From: Paenibacillus cremeus
GTDB taxonomy: Bacteria; Bacillota; Bacilli; Paenibacillales; NBRC-103111
NCBI RefSeq assembly: GCF_007786445.1
Contig: NZ_VNJI01000029.1
Coordinates: 23,633 to 87,632 of the forward strand
Length of the DNA: 64,000 nucleotides
Direction of reading: 5' to 3'
Numbering within the stretch: position 1 is the stretch's first letter; every line of letters begins with the position of its first letter. This document shows positions 1-7,511 of the stretch, piece after piece. The position numbers and the translations under genes were made by a program. The notes under the pieces are model-generated. The model made no database searches and had not been told where the DNA came from. It was given only the letters and a program-made list of their open reading frames with translations.

Positions 1-27
1 CTTGTATTCTCCAGATCAATATGATAA

Positions 28-48
28 GATACGCTACGGTATCGTATC
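28..48. promoter_or_regulatory. Inverted repeat upstream of VOC gene, possible operator
   Basis: Arms GATACG (28-33) and CGTATC (43-48) flank a 9-bp centre that itself contains GTATC, giving nested dyads. It lies 28 bp before the ribosome binding region of the VOC gene. The shape resembles operators of TetR-type repressors, but no such regulator is in the window and that reading is inference. Confidence 0.35.
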
Positions 49-75
49 GTTAATTTATTGAAAGGATGATGTCTC

Positions 76-480
76 GTGAATTTCGCTTCTGTACGCATAA
101 TTACTGACGACTTGGATCGACTCGTCGTGTTCTATGAGAAAGTCACAGGTGTTTTGGCGAAGCGCCCCGCGCCTGTCTTCGCTGAGTTCGTTCTGCCATC
201 GTGTACCCTGGCGATCGGCCACTCCCAGACGGTGCAACTGTTCGGCGCTGGTTCCGCGCGCGCGGCCGACAACCACACCGTCATCATCGAATTTCGCGTC
301 CACGACGTTGATGCCGAGTACGCGCGCTTGAAGCCGCTTGTCGACGATTGGGTACAGGAACCAAACACGATGCCATGGGGGAACCGCTCTGCCCTGTTTC
401 GCGACCCAGACGGAAACCTCGTCAACCTCTTCGCTCCGGTTACCGAGGAAGCGCTCGAGCGGTTCAGCGGCAGACCTTGA
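76..480 (+). CDS. VOC (glyoxalase/bleomycin resistance/dioxygenase) superfamily protein
   Basis: A 134-residue protein with the length and layout of a single-subunit VOC protein: an N-terminal beta-alpha unit (about residues 4-60, with DDLDRLVVFYEKVTG) and a C-terminal unit ending in the family signature FRDPDGNLVNLFAP near residue 110. VOC proteins bind a metal and act in glyoxal detoxification, antibiotic sequestration or ring cleavage; nothing here picks one. The start is a GTG, chosen because AAAGGA lies about 9 bp upstream. It stands alone, with a palindromic candidate operator before it. Its GC-rich codon use differs from the AT-rich membrane protein downstream. The family is secure and the substrate unknown. 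Confidence 0.8.
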   Translation: MNFASVRIITDDLDRLVVFYEKVTGVLAKRPAPVFAEFVLPSCTLAIGHSQTVQLFGAGSARAADNHTVIIEFRVHDVDAEYARLKPLVDDWVQEPNTMPWGNRSALFRDPDGNLVNLFAPVTEEALERFSGRP

Positions 481-823
481 CGGACAGCGTTCCTACGCTA
501 AGAGTAATGGAGTTCGCGACTGAAACTCTCCTGCCCGCTGCGCAACGTGTCCACATTGGTAGTATTCTCGGGTCGGGAGCGGCGGTTGCAGAAGCTCTCG
601 GGAACGTTAGTTGAATGTCAACAGCGGCAGGTCTAAGACTTTATTTTCTAGTCTTGGTCCGTCGCTGTTTCTTTTAACGGATCAAAGTCGAATTGGTGAG
701 CTAGAAAGAGGTCCTGAAACCTTCGGCGGGTACCTCAGAAAGTTCCTTAGGAATGTTATCGCCAATAAAAAGCACTCTTTTACGAATGCACAGATACGGC
801 CTCAAAAACATGACTTGGAATAA
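481..823. other. Intergenic stretch without a supported gene
   Basis: About 340 bp between the VOC gene and the convergent membrane-protein gene. It contains a 70-codon open frame from 611 with no convincing ribosome site, no recognisable domain and no clear terminator. I see nothing that can be named. Confidence 0.5.
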
Positions 824-1447
824 TTATTTTGCCCTTTCGCGAAATTTATTGATTTTTATATTTCTAATAAAAATCAATCTTTTTTGCGGGTTTTCTTCTC
901 TTAATTTTAATACTAGTTTAGTTACCCAATAACCCATAGTTGATACTCCAAAATCGATGAGAAATAGGTAAAAGTAATTCATACCTTTACGCAACATTAA
1001 GAGTCCTACATACTCAGACATTCCTCCAAAACCAAGTGCAAAAACTGCTCCTAATAAAAATGAGTAAATATAAAAATTTCTATTGTTGTTCGTACAATAC
1101 TGGTATAAAAGAAGATAAGTGACAGGAATCATGGATGCTGTCATGGAAAGCCCGAGCGGTAACTTTGGCGTAAGCGTGTACGGATGGACAAGATAATTGA
1201 GTTCTTCCAGGATTATATCGATGTAAGTCCAAAGCAGATGAACTGTGTAGCCGAAGAAGAGTACTTCGAATATCCTTTTCCGATCCACGGTGTAATAAAG
1301 GACTATAAGAGGACTAATCAAGAATATGACATTCGACCAGAACTGCCAAGTTCCCAAATGGGAATAATGATTCCAAAATGACGTTAATAATTGATTTAGC
1401 TCCTCTCTCTTTTCAAATATCTGATTCCAATCCTTACTTTTAGACAT
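824..1447 (-). CDS. CBO0543-type integral membrane protein
   Basis: A 207-residue protein with five to six hydrophobic helices (for example around FWSNVIFLISPLIVLYYTV and FLLGAVFALGFGG) and a basic C-terminus rich in Lys and Arg. It resembles the CBO0543 family found in Bacillus and Paenibacillus, which has no known function; this assignment is from recalled family appearance. The ATG at 1447 is preferred over an upstream in-frame TTG at 1465, because a run of nine G residues ends 5 nt before the ATG and can serve as the ribosome site. That tract could be slippage prone. The gene is AT-rich, unlike its neighbours, and no partner gene is evident. Confidence 0.65.
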   Translation of the reverse strand: MSKSKDWNQIFEKREELNQLLTSFWNHYSHLGTWQFWSNVIFLISPLIVLYYTVDRKRIFEVLFFGYTVHLLWTYIDIILEELNYLVHPYTLTPKLPLGLSMTASMIPVTYLLLYQYCTNNNRNFYIYSFLLGAVFALGFGGMSEYVGLLMLRKGMNYFYLFLIDFGVSTMGYWVTKLVLKLREENPQKRLIFIRNIKINKFRERAK

Positions 1448-1452
1448 ACAAT

Positions 1453-1461
1453 CCCCCCCCC
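1453..1461. repeat. Nine-base C/G homopolymer at the ribosome site of the membrane-protein gene
   Basis: Nine consecutive C on the plus strand read as G9 on the coding strand, ending 5 nt before the ATG at 1447. It replaces a normal Shine-Dalgarno sequence. Length changes would alter its spacing, so it is a candidate phase-variable tract. Confidence 0.6.
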
Positions 1462-1569
1462 ACAAATAAACTTTTCCTTATTATGCCTATTGGTGGAATT
1501 AAATATTATTGGGACGGATGCTTTTTTAACTAGGCTGAATATGAAGCCCAAAACTCCCATACACCCCTT

Positions 1570-1752
1570 CTATTCAGATACTTCGATCTCGCTAATCGCC
1601 AAATCAAGCTCTTTCATCTGACCTTGGATCGCTGCTGGATGTTCTCGAATTCGAGTGTGATCCATCATGATAAGGAGGGTGGTACGCCTTACTTCCAACC
1701 GCTTAACGAATTCCTCAATCTTACCTCTCCGATACGAACATGGGGGTGTCAT
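1570..1752 (-). CDS. Possible Spo0E-like small protein
   Basis: A short AT-rich open frame whose last ~45 residues fit the Spo0E aspartyl-phosphate phosphatase pattern: a first helix with the pattern I/L-E-x-x-R-x-x-L (RLEVRRTTLL), a loop, then a second helix with KELDLAISEIE in place of the canonical SQELDxLI. Spo0E proteins dephosphorylate Spo0A~P and delay sporulation. The key Ser-Gln before ELD is here Met-Lys, so activity is doubtful. The start is uncertain: the ATG at 1752 has a poor ribosome site, while GGAGAGGT lies just before an in-frame ATT at 1719. It could be a decayed copy or a chance frame. Confidence 0.3.
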   Translation of the reverse strand: MTPPCSYRRGKIEEFVKRLEVRRTTLLIMMDHTRIREHPAAIQGQMKELDLAISEIEVSE

Positions 1753-2013
1753 CCCAATCCCGATTTTGACAAGAAACTCCGACAGGATGAAGTAAACGTA
1801 AACATAATTACAGATAGGGTGATGCCTGTGGTGCTGCAAAGGGGACGTTGTAACTTCTCTTCGTCATTGAGCGATTGGGCAGTTTAACTCGGCAGGTTAA
1901 TGAATAAAATTTACATGAAGTATAAATTTATCCATTTATTGAGGCAAAAACTATGTGTGATCAATTACATGACATTGAACAAATGCTGCACATTTAGAAT
2001 TAAATAGATGGAA

Positions 2014-2033
2014 GGCAAGGCGACTCGCCTGCC
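2014..2033 (-). terminator. Hairpin after the 20-codon small ORF
   Basis: On the minus strand GGCAGGC and GCCTTGCC form a GC-rich hairpin with a short loop, one bulged base, and a weakly U-rich tail. It lies 14 bp after the small ORF stop. Confidence 0.45.
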
Positions 2034-2046
2034 CCTCTGTATTTGA

Positions 2047-2109
2047 TTATGTTTGTCGCCGGACAATTGCATCAATAACTAGTGCTAATACCATCGGTAA
2101 TTCCGTCAT
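2047..2109 (-). CDS. Small hydrophobic ORF, 20 residues
   Basis: A 20-codon frame, MTELPMVLALVIDAIVRRQT, followed by TAA. It is preceded by AAAGGTGG with a 6-nt spacer, a good ribosome site, and followed by a GC-rich hairpin. The peptide has a hydrophobic core (PMVLALVIDAIV) and a basic C-terminus, as in small membrane-active or regulatory peptides. I do not recognise the sequence. The combination of ribosome site, ATG, stop and hairpin is more than chance would usually give, but the length is too short for coding statistics. No promoter was identified. Confidence 0.35.
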   Translation of the reverse strand: MTELPMVLALVIDAIVRRQT

Positions 2110-2156
2110 TTGGCGCCACCTTTCACACAACCTTGTTATTCGCAAGCAAACCCACG

Positions 2157-2194
2157 AAAAAAAGAAGCCGGGGCACCCTAAAATTCCCGACTTC
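2157..2194 (-). terminator. Rho-independent terminator of the first ABC/two-component operon
   Basis: On the minus strand a 9-bp stem (GAAGTCGGG with CCCGGCTTC, one U-G pair), a 13-nt loop and a run of seven U. It begins about 20 bp after the response regulator stop. Confidence 0.85.
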
Positions 2195-2214
2195 CTATGC
2201 GATTGCTTCTCCGT

Positions 2215-3858
2215 TCAACAAGGAGATAAATGCTTGTCCCGGTATTCCTGCGGCGTGAGTCCAGTATGCTTCTTGAACACATGTATAAAAGAATGTGCCC
2301 TCTGGTACCCGATCCGCGCCGCGATTTCGTATATCTTTTCCTGGCTGTTCAAGAGCAGCTGCGCCGCCTTATCCATCCGGACCCGGTAGACGTAATCGCT
2401 CAGATTCTCTCCAGTTTCGAGCTTGTAAATCTTTGACACGTACACCGGATGCAGGTAAACGTAGCTTGCGATCGCCTGCAGGGACACGTCATCAGCCAGG
2501 TGCTGCTCCACAAACTGGTGCACCTGCTGGATGATCCGCTTGCGGGAATCCTTCGCCTCCTCCTCGCTACTGCGCTGCAGCCGGACGAGCAGATCGGCCG
2601 TCCATTCCTGAAGCTGGTGGAACGAGCGGTACGGTGTGCCCTTCAGCAGCTTCTCGTAAACGCCGCCCGCCAGCTCCGACAGCAGGCGGCCGTTCTTGTG
2701 CGCGAGCTGGGTTGCGGCGGACGAGACGGTGAAGAACACCTCCAGCAGGTGTTCCTCTGACTCCGTCCCGATGCGCCGAAGCTCCTCGAAAATGCGGGAG
2801 GTTCGCTCCTCGAGCGCGGACCACTGCCCTGCCTCGAGGAGCTGTGTCAGTGTAGGCAGCTCGTACAGGCTCGCGATGGGTGAAACGCCAGCCAGAGGAA
2901 GCTCCGCCTCCCCGTGCACGGTCAGCAACAGCTCCGGCTCACTGCCGATCCGCTGCCGCAGTGCCGTCAGTGTGTTATCGTATACCGGGAGCAGCTCATC
3001 TGGGAACGTGCCCCAGCGGCTGAGCAGGATGGTGACCGTGCCCTTCAAATACGTGCGGATCGCCTGCTGCAGCTTCGCAGCCGTCCGTTCCAGCTGGCGT
3101 AGCATCTCCGACTCGCCGCCTTCTCCGTACGAAGAATCGGCCGCCTTCAGCACGAACACCAGATAGCCGTGTGCGTCGCGCCCCGGCCACAGCTCGAATT
3201 GCGGGGCGAACAGCTCCTCCGCCATGTTCGCGATTGCGTACTCGAGCAGCGCCAAGCTATGCGCGTCGTAGCTCGGGAACGGATCCTCCATGCGTACGAG
3301 GAGGAGAGTGAACGGCTCGCCGAGCAGCGCCGGGAGCTCGAGCATACGCATCCGGTTCACCAGCCCTTCCCGGGCATAGCGTCGGCCCTGCAGCAACTCC
3401 GTGAGAAGGGTACCCCGAAGCTGTGGAAGGTTCTCCCGCAGCGTGCGAAGCGCCCGCTCTTGCGAGAGCACCTGGGCCCACTCCGCCTGCAGCCTTCGCA
3501 GCACGCGTTCAACCGTGGCCAGCAACTCCTCGTCCTTCACCGGCTTTAGCAAATAATCGGCCGTGCCGCGTACCATTGCTTCCTTCGCATACTCGAATTC
3601 GGCGAAGCCCGACAGTAGGATGCACCGGGTCTTCGGCCACCCAGCCTGCAACCGCTCTGCCAGATCCAATCCCGTCATGCCCGGCATCCGAATATCGCTG
3701 AGCACGATATCCACCGGATGCTCCGCGAGCAGCTCCAGCGCCTCGTAGGCCGATTGCGCCGTATGCACGCGCCCGATACCGATCGATGCCCATGGCACGA
3801 GATTCGCCAGCCGCTGCACCACATGCAATTCATCATCTACGATCAGCAGCTCCGCCAT
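2215..3858 (-). CDS. YesN-type response regulator with AraC DNA-binding domain
   Basis: A 547-residue two-component regulator. The receiver domain occupies residues 1-120, with the acidic pocket VDDE (7-10), phospho-acceptor D55 in LSDIRMPG and K105 in LLKPVKDEE. A linker of about 300 residues follows. Two AraC helix-turn-helix units fill residues ~440-547 and end in the family signature GLTPQEYRDKH. It overlaps the upstream kinase gene by 26 bp, so the two are translationally coupled. By family precedent it is phosphorylated by that kinase and activates the adjacent sugar ABC genes. The ligand is unknown. It is the last gene of the operon, followed by a strong terminator, and is markedly GC-rich. 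Confidence 0.93.
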   Translation of the reverse strand: MAELLIVDDELHVVQRLANLVPWASIGIGRVHTAQSAYEALELLAEHPVDIVLSDIRMPGMTGLDLAERLQAGWPKTRCILLSGFAEFEYAKEAMVRGTADYLLKPVKDEELLATVERVLRRLQAEWAQVLSQERALRTLRENLPQLRGTLLTELLQGRRYAREGLVNRMRMLELPALLGEPFTLLLVRMEDPFPSYDAHSLALLEYAIANMAEELFAPQFELWPGRDAHGYLVFVLKAADSSYGEGGESEMLRQLERTAAKLQQAIRTYLKGTVTILLSRWGTFPDELLPVYDNTLTALRQRIGSEPELLLTVHGEAELPLAGVSPIASLYELPTLTQLLEAGQWSALEERTSRIFEELRRIGTESEEHLLEVFFTVSSAATQLAHKNGRLLSELAGGVYEKLLKGTPYRSFHQLQEWTADLLVRLQRSSEEEAKDSRKRIIQQVHQFVEQHLADDVSLQAIASYVYLHPVYVSKIYKLETGENLSDYVYRVRMDKAAQLLLNSQEKIYEIAARIGYQRAHSFIHVFKKHTGLTPQEYRDKHLSPC

Positions 3859-5626
3859 CCGAATCGTCTCCTCCTTCTTCCGCTTCTATGAGCGCCTTGC
3901 GCTCCTTGCCTTCTTCCGGGTTCCACTCCAGCGTCACGCGTAGGCCTCCGAGCCCGGAAGACTCCAGCGTCAGCCCCGCCGTTTCGCCGAATGCGTACTG
4001 CAGCCTCTGGTGTACGTTCCAGACGCCGCAGCCCATGCCGCTGTCCATCGGCTGCAGCAGTTTGTCGCGCAGCTCTTGCAAAGCCCCTTGGGCAAGTCCC
4101 GTACCGTTGTCCTCCACCGTCAGCCGGCATCTTCCTCCGTCCATGCTTCCGCGGATCCGGATTACCCCGTCGCCTGGGATGTGCTCGATTCCGTGAACGA
4201 TCGCGTTTTCCACCAGCGGCTGGAGCAAGAGCCGCGGCAGCGTCAGCTCCTGCATAGCTTCAGGCACTTCAATATCGTAATAGAGCCGCTGCAGGCGCAA
4301 ATTGTGGATGGCAAGGTAGCTTTCGACGAGCTGCAGCTCCTCCTGGAGCGGCACGTTCTGCTCCTCCACCCGGGTCGTATAACGGTAATATTCCGCCAGA
4401 TTTTGCGCCATCGCCACGACGGATTCCTGATCACCGAGCTTGGCCGTGTTGATGATGAAGAACAGGCTATTGTAGAGAAAGTGCGGGTTGATCTGCGCCT
4501 GTAGCTGCTTCAGCGTCGCTTCGCGGCGGCGGATTTTCTCCTCGTAAACGTCCTCGACAAGCTCCTGAATTTGCTCCGCCATACCGTTGAAACGATCGAA
4601 CAGAAAGTCGAATTCATTATCGGCATAGGCATGAATCCGGGTGGACAAGTCCCCTTTGCGCATCTGTTGGACACCTTGAAGAAGCTTCCGGATCGGGTAC
4701 TGTACATGGCGATACAGAAGGTAGGCCATCGCAAGTCCGAGCAGCAGCAGCAGTCCGAAGCTGACGTAGAAAAGCAAGCTCGACATCGTAATCGGCTTCA
4801 GAATGGCATCCACCGGCAAATAATCGACCAAATACCAGCCCAGCTGGCCGGATTGGACGAAATTGACCGAATACTGCCTTCCGCCTAGAACGACGACCCG
4901 GTGTCCTATCGGAAGCAGCGGTTCCGGACCCAAAACACCGATCAACTGATGAATCTTCACGCTGTCGGACGTTCCGTTCATGATCGGCTCCATCCCCGCT
5001 TGATACAGGAATGGATCTCCTTTGCCCCCGGCCTTCACTTGATCCAGCATCGTCACGATATTGTCGATTGGAAAAGCGACCTGCAGCATCGCATTCACCT
5101 GCTCCGGCGTCTTGGAATTGGCGGGGTCGGCATACTGGCGAACGAAGTGATAAATCTCGGCCGAGCCAACGAAAATTTTCTCATAGCTCCACTGCTGCAG
5201 AGGCAGATGGCTTTTGACGTACTCCGCGTCGTACACCTTGAAAATATTGCTCGAAACGACCTTCTTCTCCTGCGGAAGAAAGACGGAAAGCTCATTGGTC
5301 CATGGGCTCGATACGCTCTGCAGGCTAATTTTCTCGGAAATCCGCGATTGTTCCTTCAGCGTGTCAAAAACAAAGCCGCCCCTATGCTCGATAAACGCTC
5401 GAACATAAGGGTCGAAGCCGAGAATAACCGGGAACAGCGAGAGCTGCTCCACGTTGGAATCGAATTGTCTCAGGAAGAAGGACAGCTGGCTCAGGCTCGA
5501 GCTCTGGATTTCATCCTTCACTACATTCACGCTGACTTTATTGGAATAGCCGTATAGTATCAGGGTCGGTACCAGTAGCAGTATGATCGCCGCCACAGCT
5601 TTGCGAAACAAGGTCGTCCGCGCCAT
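3833..5626 (-). CDS. YesM-type sensor histidine kinase
   Basis: A 597-residue membrane kinase. A first transmembrane helix (about 9-27) and a second (282-304) enclose an extracytoplasmic sensor domain. HAMP follows (305-360), then the His_kinase domain with phospho-acceptor H382 in QINPHFLYNSL and the ATP-binding domain with QPLVENAIVHG and VEDNGTGL. I chose the ATG at 5626, because GGGGGAT lies 5 nt upstream and the predicted first helix starts directly after it; a longer frame to 5788 would run into the permease gene. Family members sense sugars, often with the binding protein, and phosphorylate a YesN-type regulator, here the overlapping downstream gene. Confidence 0.93.
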   Translation of the reverse strand: MARTTLFRKAVAAIILLLVPTLILYGYSNKVSVNVVKDEIQSSSLSQLSFFLRQFDSNVEQLSLFPVILGFDPYVRAFIEHRGGFVFDTLKEQSRISEKISLQSVSSPWTNELSVFLPQEKKVVSSNIFKVYDAEYVKSHLPLQQWSYEKIFVGSAEIYHFVRQYADPANSKTPEQVNAMLQVAFPIDNIVTMLDQVKAGGKGDPFLYQAGMEPIMNGTSDSVKIHQLIGVLGPEPLLPIGHRVVVLGGRQYSVNFVQSGQLGWYLVDYLPVDAILKPITMSSLLFYVSFGLLLLLGLAMAYLLYRHVQYPIRKLLQGVQQMRKGDLSTRIHAYADNEFDFLFDRFNGMAEQIQELVEDVYEEKIRRREATLKQLQAQINPHFLYNSLFFIINTAKLGDQESVVAMAQNLAEYYRYTTRVEEQNVPLQEELQLVESYLAIHNLRLQRLYYDIEVPEAMQELTLPRLLLQPLVENAIVHGIEHIPGDGVIRIRGSMDGGRCRLTVEDNGTGLAQGALQELRDKLLQPMDSGMGCGVWNVHQRLQYAFGETAGLTLESSGLGGLRVTLEWNPEEGKERKALIEAEEGGDDSDGGAADRR

Positions 5627-5673
5627 CCAATCCCCCATCCCTTCGCGAGTTGCACCCTGCCGTACGGACCGTA

Positions 5674-6507
5674 TTACCCCTTCACCGCGCCTGCTGCAAG
5701 TCCGCTTACGATATAACGCTGAGCGAGCAGTGCGATAATCAGCACCGGCAGCGTAATGATGCAGGCGGCAGCCATTAATGCGCCCCAATTGATTTCGGAG
5801 TAAGAAATGAAGTTGAATACGGCGATCGGCAGCGTCTTCGTTTTATCTCCTGCCAGTATAATAGAAAACATGAAGTTGTTCCAAGAAAAGATGAACGACA
5901 AGAGCGATGACGTAATGACGCCCGGCCCCGAGATCGGCAGAATGATCCGCAGGAACACCTGCGATTTCGTACAGCCGTCGATCAGGCCGGCTTCCTCGAT
6001 CTCGGTGGGCAGCCCCTCGAAGAACGAGATCATGACCCAAATGATGAACGGCAGACCGACCAGCATATGGCTCAAGATAAGCGAAGCGTACGTGTCGATG
6101 AGTCCCATTTTATTGAAAATGATAAACCAGGGAATGAGGAACGTAATCCCCGGAATGATCCTTGCGACCAAGATCACCAGGCCAAGACCCTGCAGCTTAT
6201 ACCGGGCGATTGCGTACGCTGCCGGCAAACCTAGCAGAAGCGAGCCCAACGTAGAGCCGACCGCCACGATAAAGCTGTTAATGATGAACTTCATAAAGGC
6301 ATACTGGCTAAATACACTGGCATAGTTTTTGCCGGTCGGCGCGAAGAACAGGAAGTTCTTGGTCGACATGATCTGCGCCTGCGTCTTGAAGGAGGCGAGC
6401 AGCATCCACAGGAACGGGAAGGCGAAGGAGAAGAGCACGATGACGGTTAACGCGGAATACAGGAAGTTCAGCCGCCGTTGTTTCTTTTTCACCGATATGG
6501 CCGTCAT
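5674..6507 (-). CDS. Sugar ABC transporter permease, MalG type
   Basis: A 277-residue inner-membrane permease with six predicted helices and the EAA loop (EEAGLIDGCTKSQVFLRIILP) that contacts the ATPase. The C-terminus YIVSGLAAGAVKG is typical of MalG/AraQ-type CUT1 permeases. The ATG at 6507 has GGAGGT 6 nt upstream and overlaps the preceding permease stop as ATGA. It pairs with the MalF-type permease and the lipoprotein upstream to form an importer for an oligosaccharide. No ATPase gene is present in this operon, so a shared MsmX-like ATPase elsewhere is inferred. Confidence 0.92.
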   Translation of the reverse strand: MTAISVKKKQRRLNFLYSALTVIVLFSFAFPFLWMLLASFKTQAQIMSTKNFLFFAPTGKNYASVFSQYAFMKFIINSFIVAVGSTLGSLLLGLPAAYAIARYKLQGLGLVILVARIIPGITFLIPWFIIFNKMGLIDTYASLILSHMLVGLPFIIWVMISFFEGLPTEIEEAGLIDGCTKSQVFLRIILPISGPGVITSSLLSFIFSWNNFMFSIILAGDKTKTLPIAVFNFISYSEINWGALMAAACIITLPVLIIALLAQRYIVSGLAAGAVKG

Positions 6508-7385
6508 ACCGACACCTCCAGTCGTTTGCGTACCCATATCAAAAGCAACGTAAGGCCCATGACGAGGGCGAAGAAAATGACGAGCAGCGACGAAGCCATG
6601 CCTAATTTAAAGTATTGGAAACCCTGTACGTATCCATACAGATTGAGCGTCTCAGACGCGAGGTTCGGACCGCCTTGGGTCGTCGAATAGATGATGTCGA
6701 ACGTCTTCAGCACGTCGATCAGACGCAGCATAACTGCTACGATGATCGTCGGTCGCAAAAGAGGCAGCGTGATGTAAGCGAACTTTTGCCACAGCGTTGC
6801 ACCGTCCACGTCAGCAGCCTCATAAGGATCGGAGGGCAGCGTCGACAAGCCCGCCATGACGATCAGCGCGATCATCGGTGTCCACTCCCATACGTCGATC
6901 AGCACGAGCGACGGAATGACCTGGGTCGGCGAAGCCAGCCACAGCTGGGCCGGTAGGCCGAGAGATTTCAGTAGCAGATTCGCCACCCCGATAGACGGCT
7001 CATAAATGAGAAGCCAGACAAGGCCCATCGCAACGGGTGTTGCGACCATCGGCAGCAGGAACAGCGTTTTGATGAGGTTTTTGCCCATGAATTCGCGGTT
7101 AAGCAGTAGGGCGATCGCAACGCCGAGCACCGTTTGCAGCACGATCGCAAACAGCGTGAACTGGAACGTCGAGATTACGGCGTGCCAGAAGCGCTCGTCC
7201 TTGAACAGTGCCATATAATTCGCTAGCCCCACCCATTTCGGCGGCGTGGTCGCCGACATGCTCCACTCATAAAAACTGATTCTCACCGTATACGCAATGG
7301 GAAACACCATCATGAGCAGAACGAACAACAGGGCGGGCAAGGTGTAGATCCATTTGATGTTGCGGTCGAACCAGCTGGTCGGCAT
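6504..7385 (-). CDS. Sugar ABC transporter permease, MalF type
   Basis: A 293-residue permease with six helices and an EAA loop (YEAADVDGATLWQKFAYITLP), the standard CUT1 MalF/UgpA/LacF layout without the long periplasmic loop of enterobacterial MalF. The ATG at 7385 follows AAGGGGTTGGAAAGA; the frame open to 7484 would start inside the intercistronic hairpin and adds a non-family extension. It is separated from the binding-protein gene by 126 bp that contain a stem-loop, and its stop overlaps the MalG-type start. The sugar cannot be told from the sequence. Confidence 0.92.
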   Translation of the reverse strand: MPTSWFDRNIKWIYTLPALLFVLLMMVFPIAYTVRISFYEWSMSATTPPKWVGLANYMALFKDERFWHAVISTFQFTLFAIVLQTVLGVAIALLLNREFMGKNLIKTLFLLPMVATPVAMGLVWLLIYEPSIGVANLLLKSLGLPAQLWLASPTQVIPSLVLIDVWEWTPMIALIVMAGLSTLPSDPYEAADVDGATLWQKFAYITLPLLRPTIIVAVMLRLIDVLKTFDIIYSTTQGGPNLASETLNLYGYVQGFQYFKLGMASSLLVIFFALVMGLTLLLIWVRKRLEVSV

Positions 7386-7439
7386 TCTTTCCAACCCCTT
7401 TCGGTTTGCTTTGATATCGTCAGACTGTCCGGAAGAAGA

Positions 7440-7489
7440 GAAAAGTGCCCCCTCGGTGCCGCACAAGGCTTGCCGCGAAGACACTTTCC
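7440..7489 (-). terminator. Intercistronic stem-loop between binding protein and permeases
   Basis: On the minus strand GGAAAGTGTC and GGCACTTTTC form a 10-bp stem with two G-U pairs around a structured 30-nt loop, followed by UCUUCUU. Such elements reduce read-through or protect the upstream message, which would give more binding protein than permease. Confidence 0.55.
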
Positions 7490-7511
7490 TGTTCGTTCCC
7501 TATAAAGCCGT

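Noticed and set aside
611..823. 70-codon open frame after the VOC gene
   Set aside because: No ribosome site, no recognisable domain and no supporting context.
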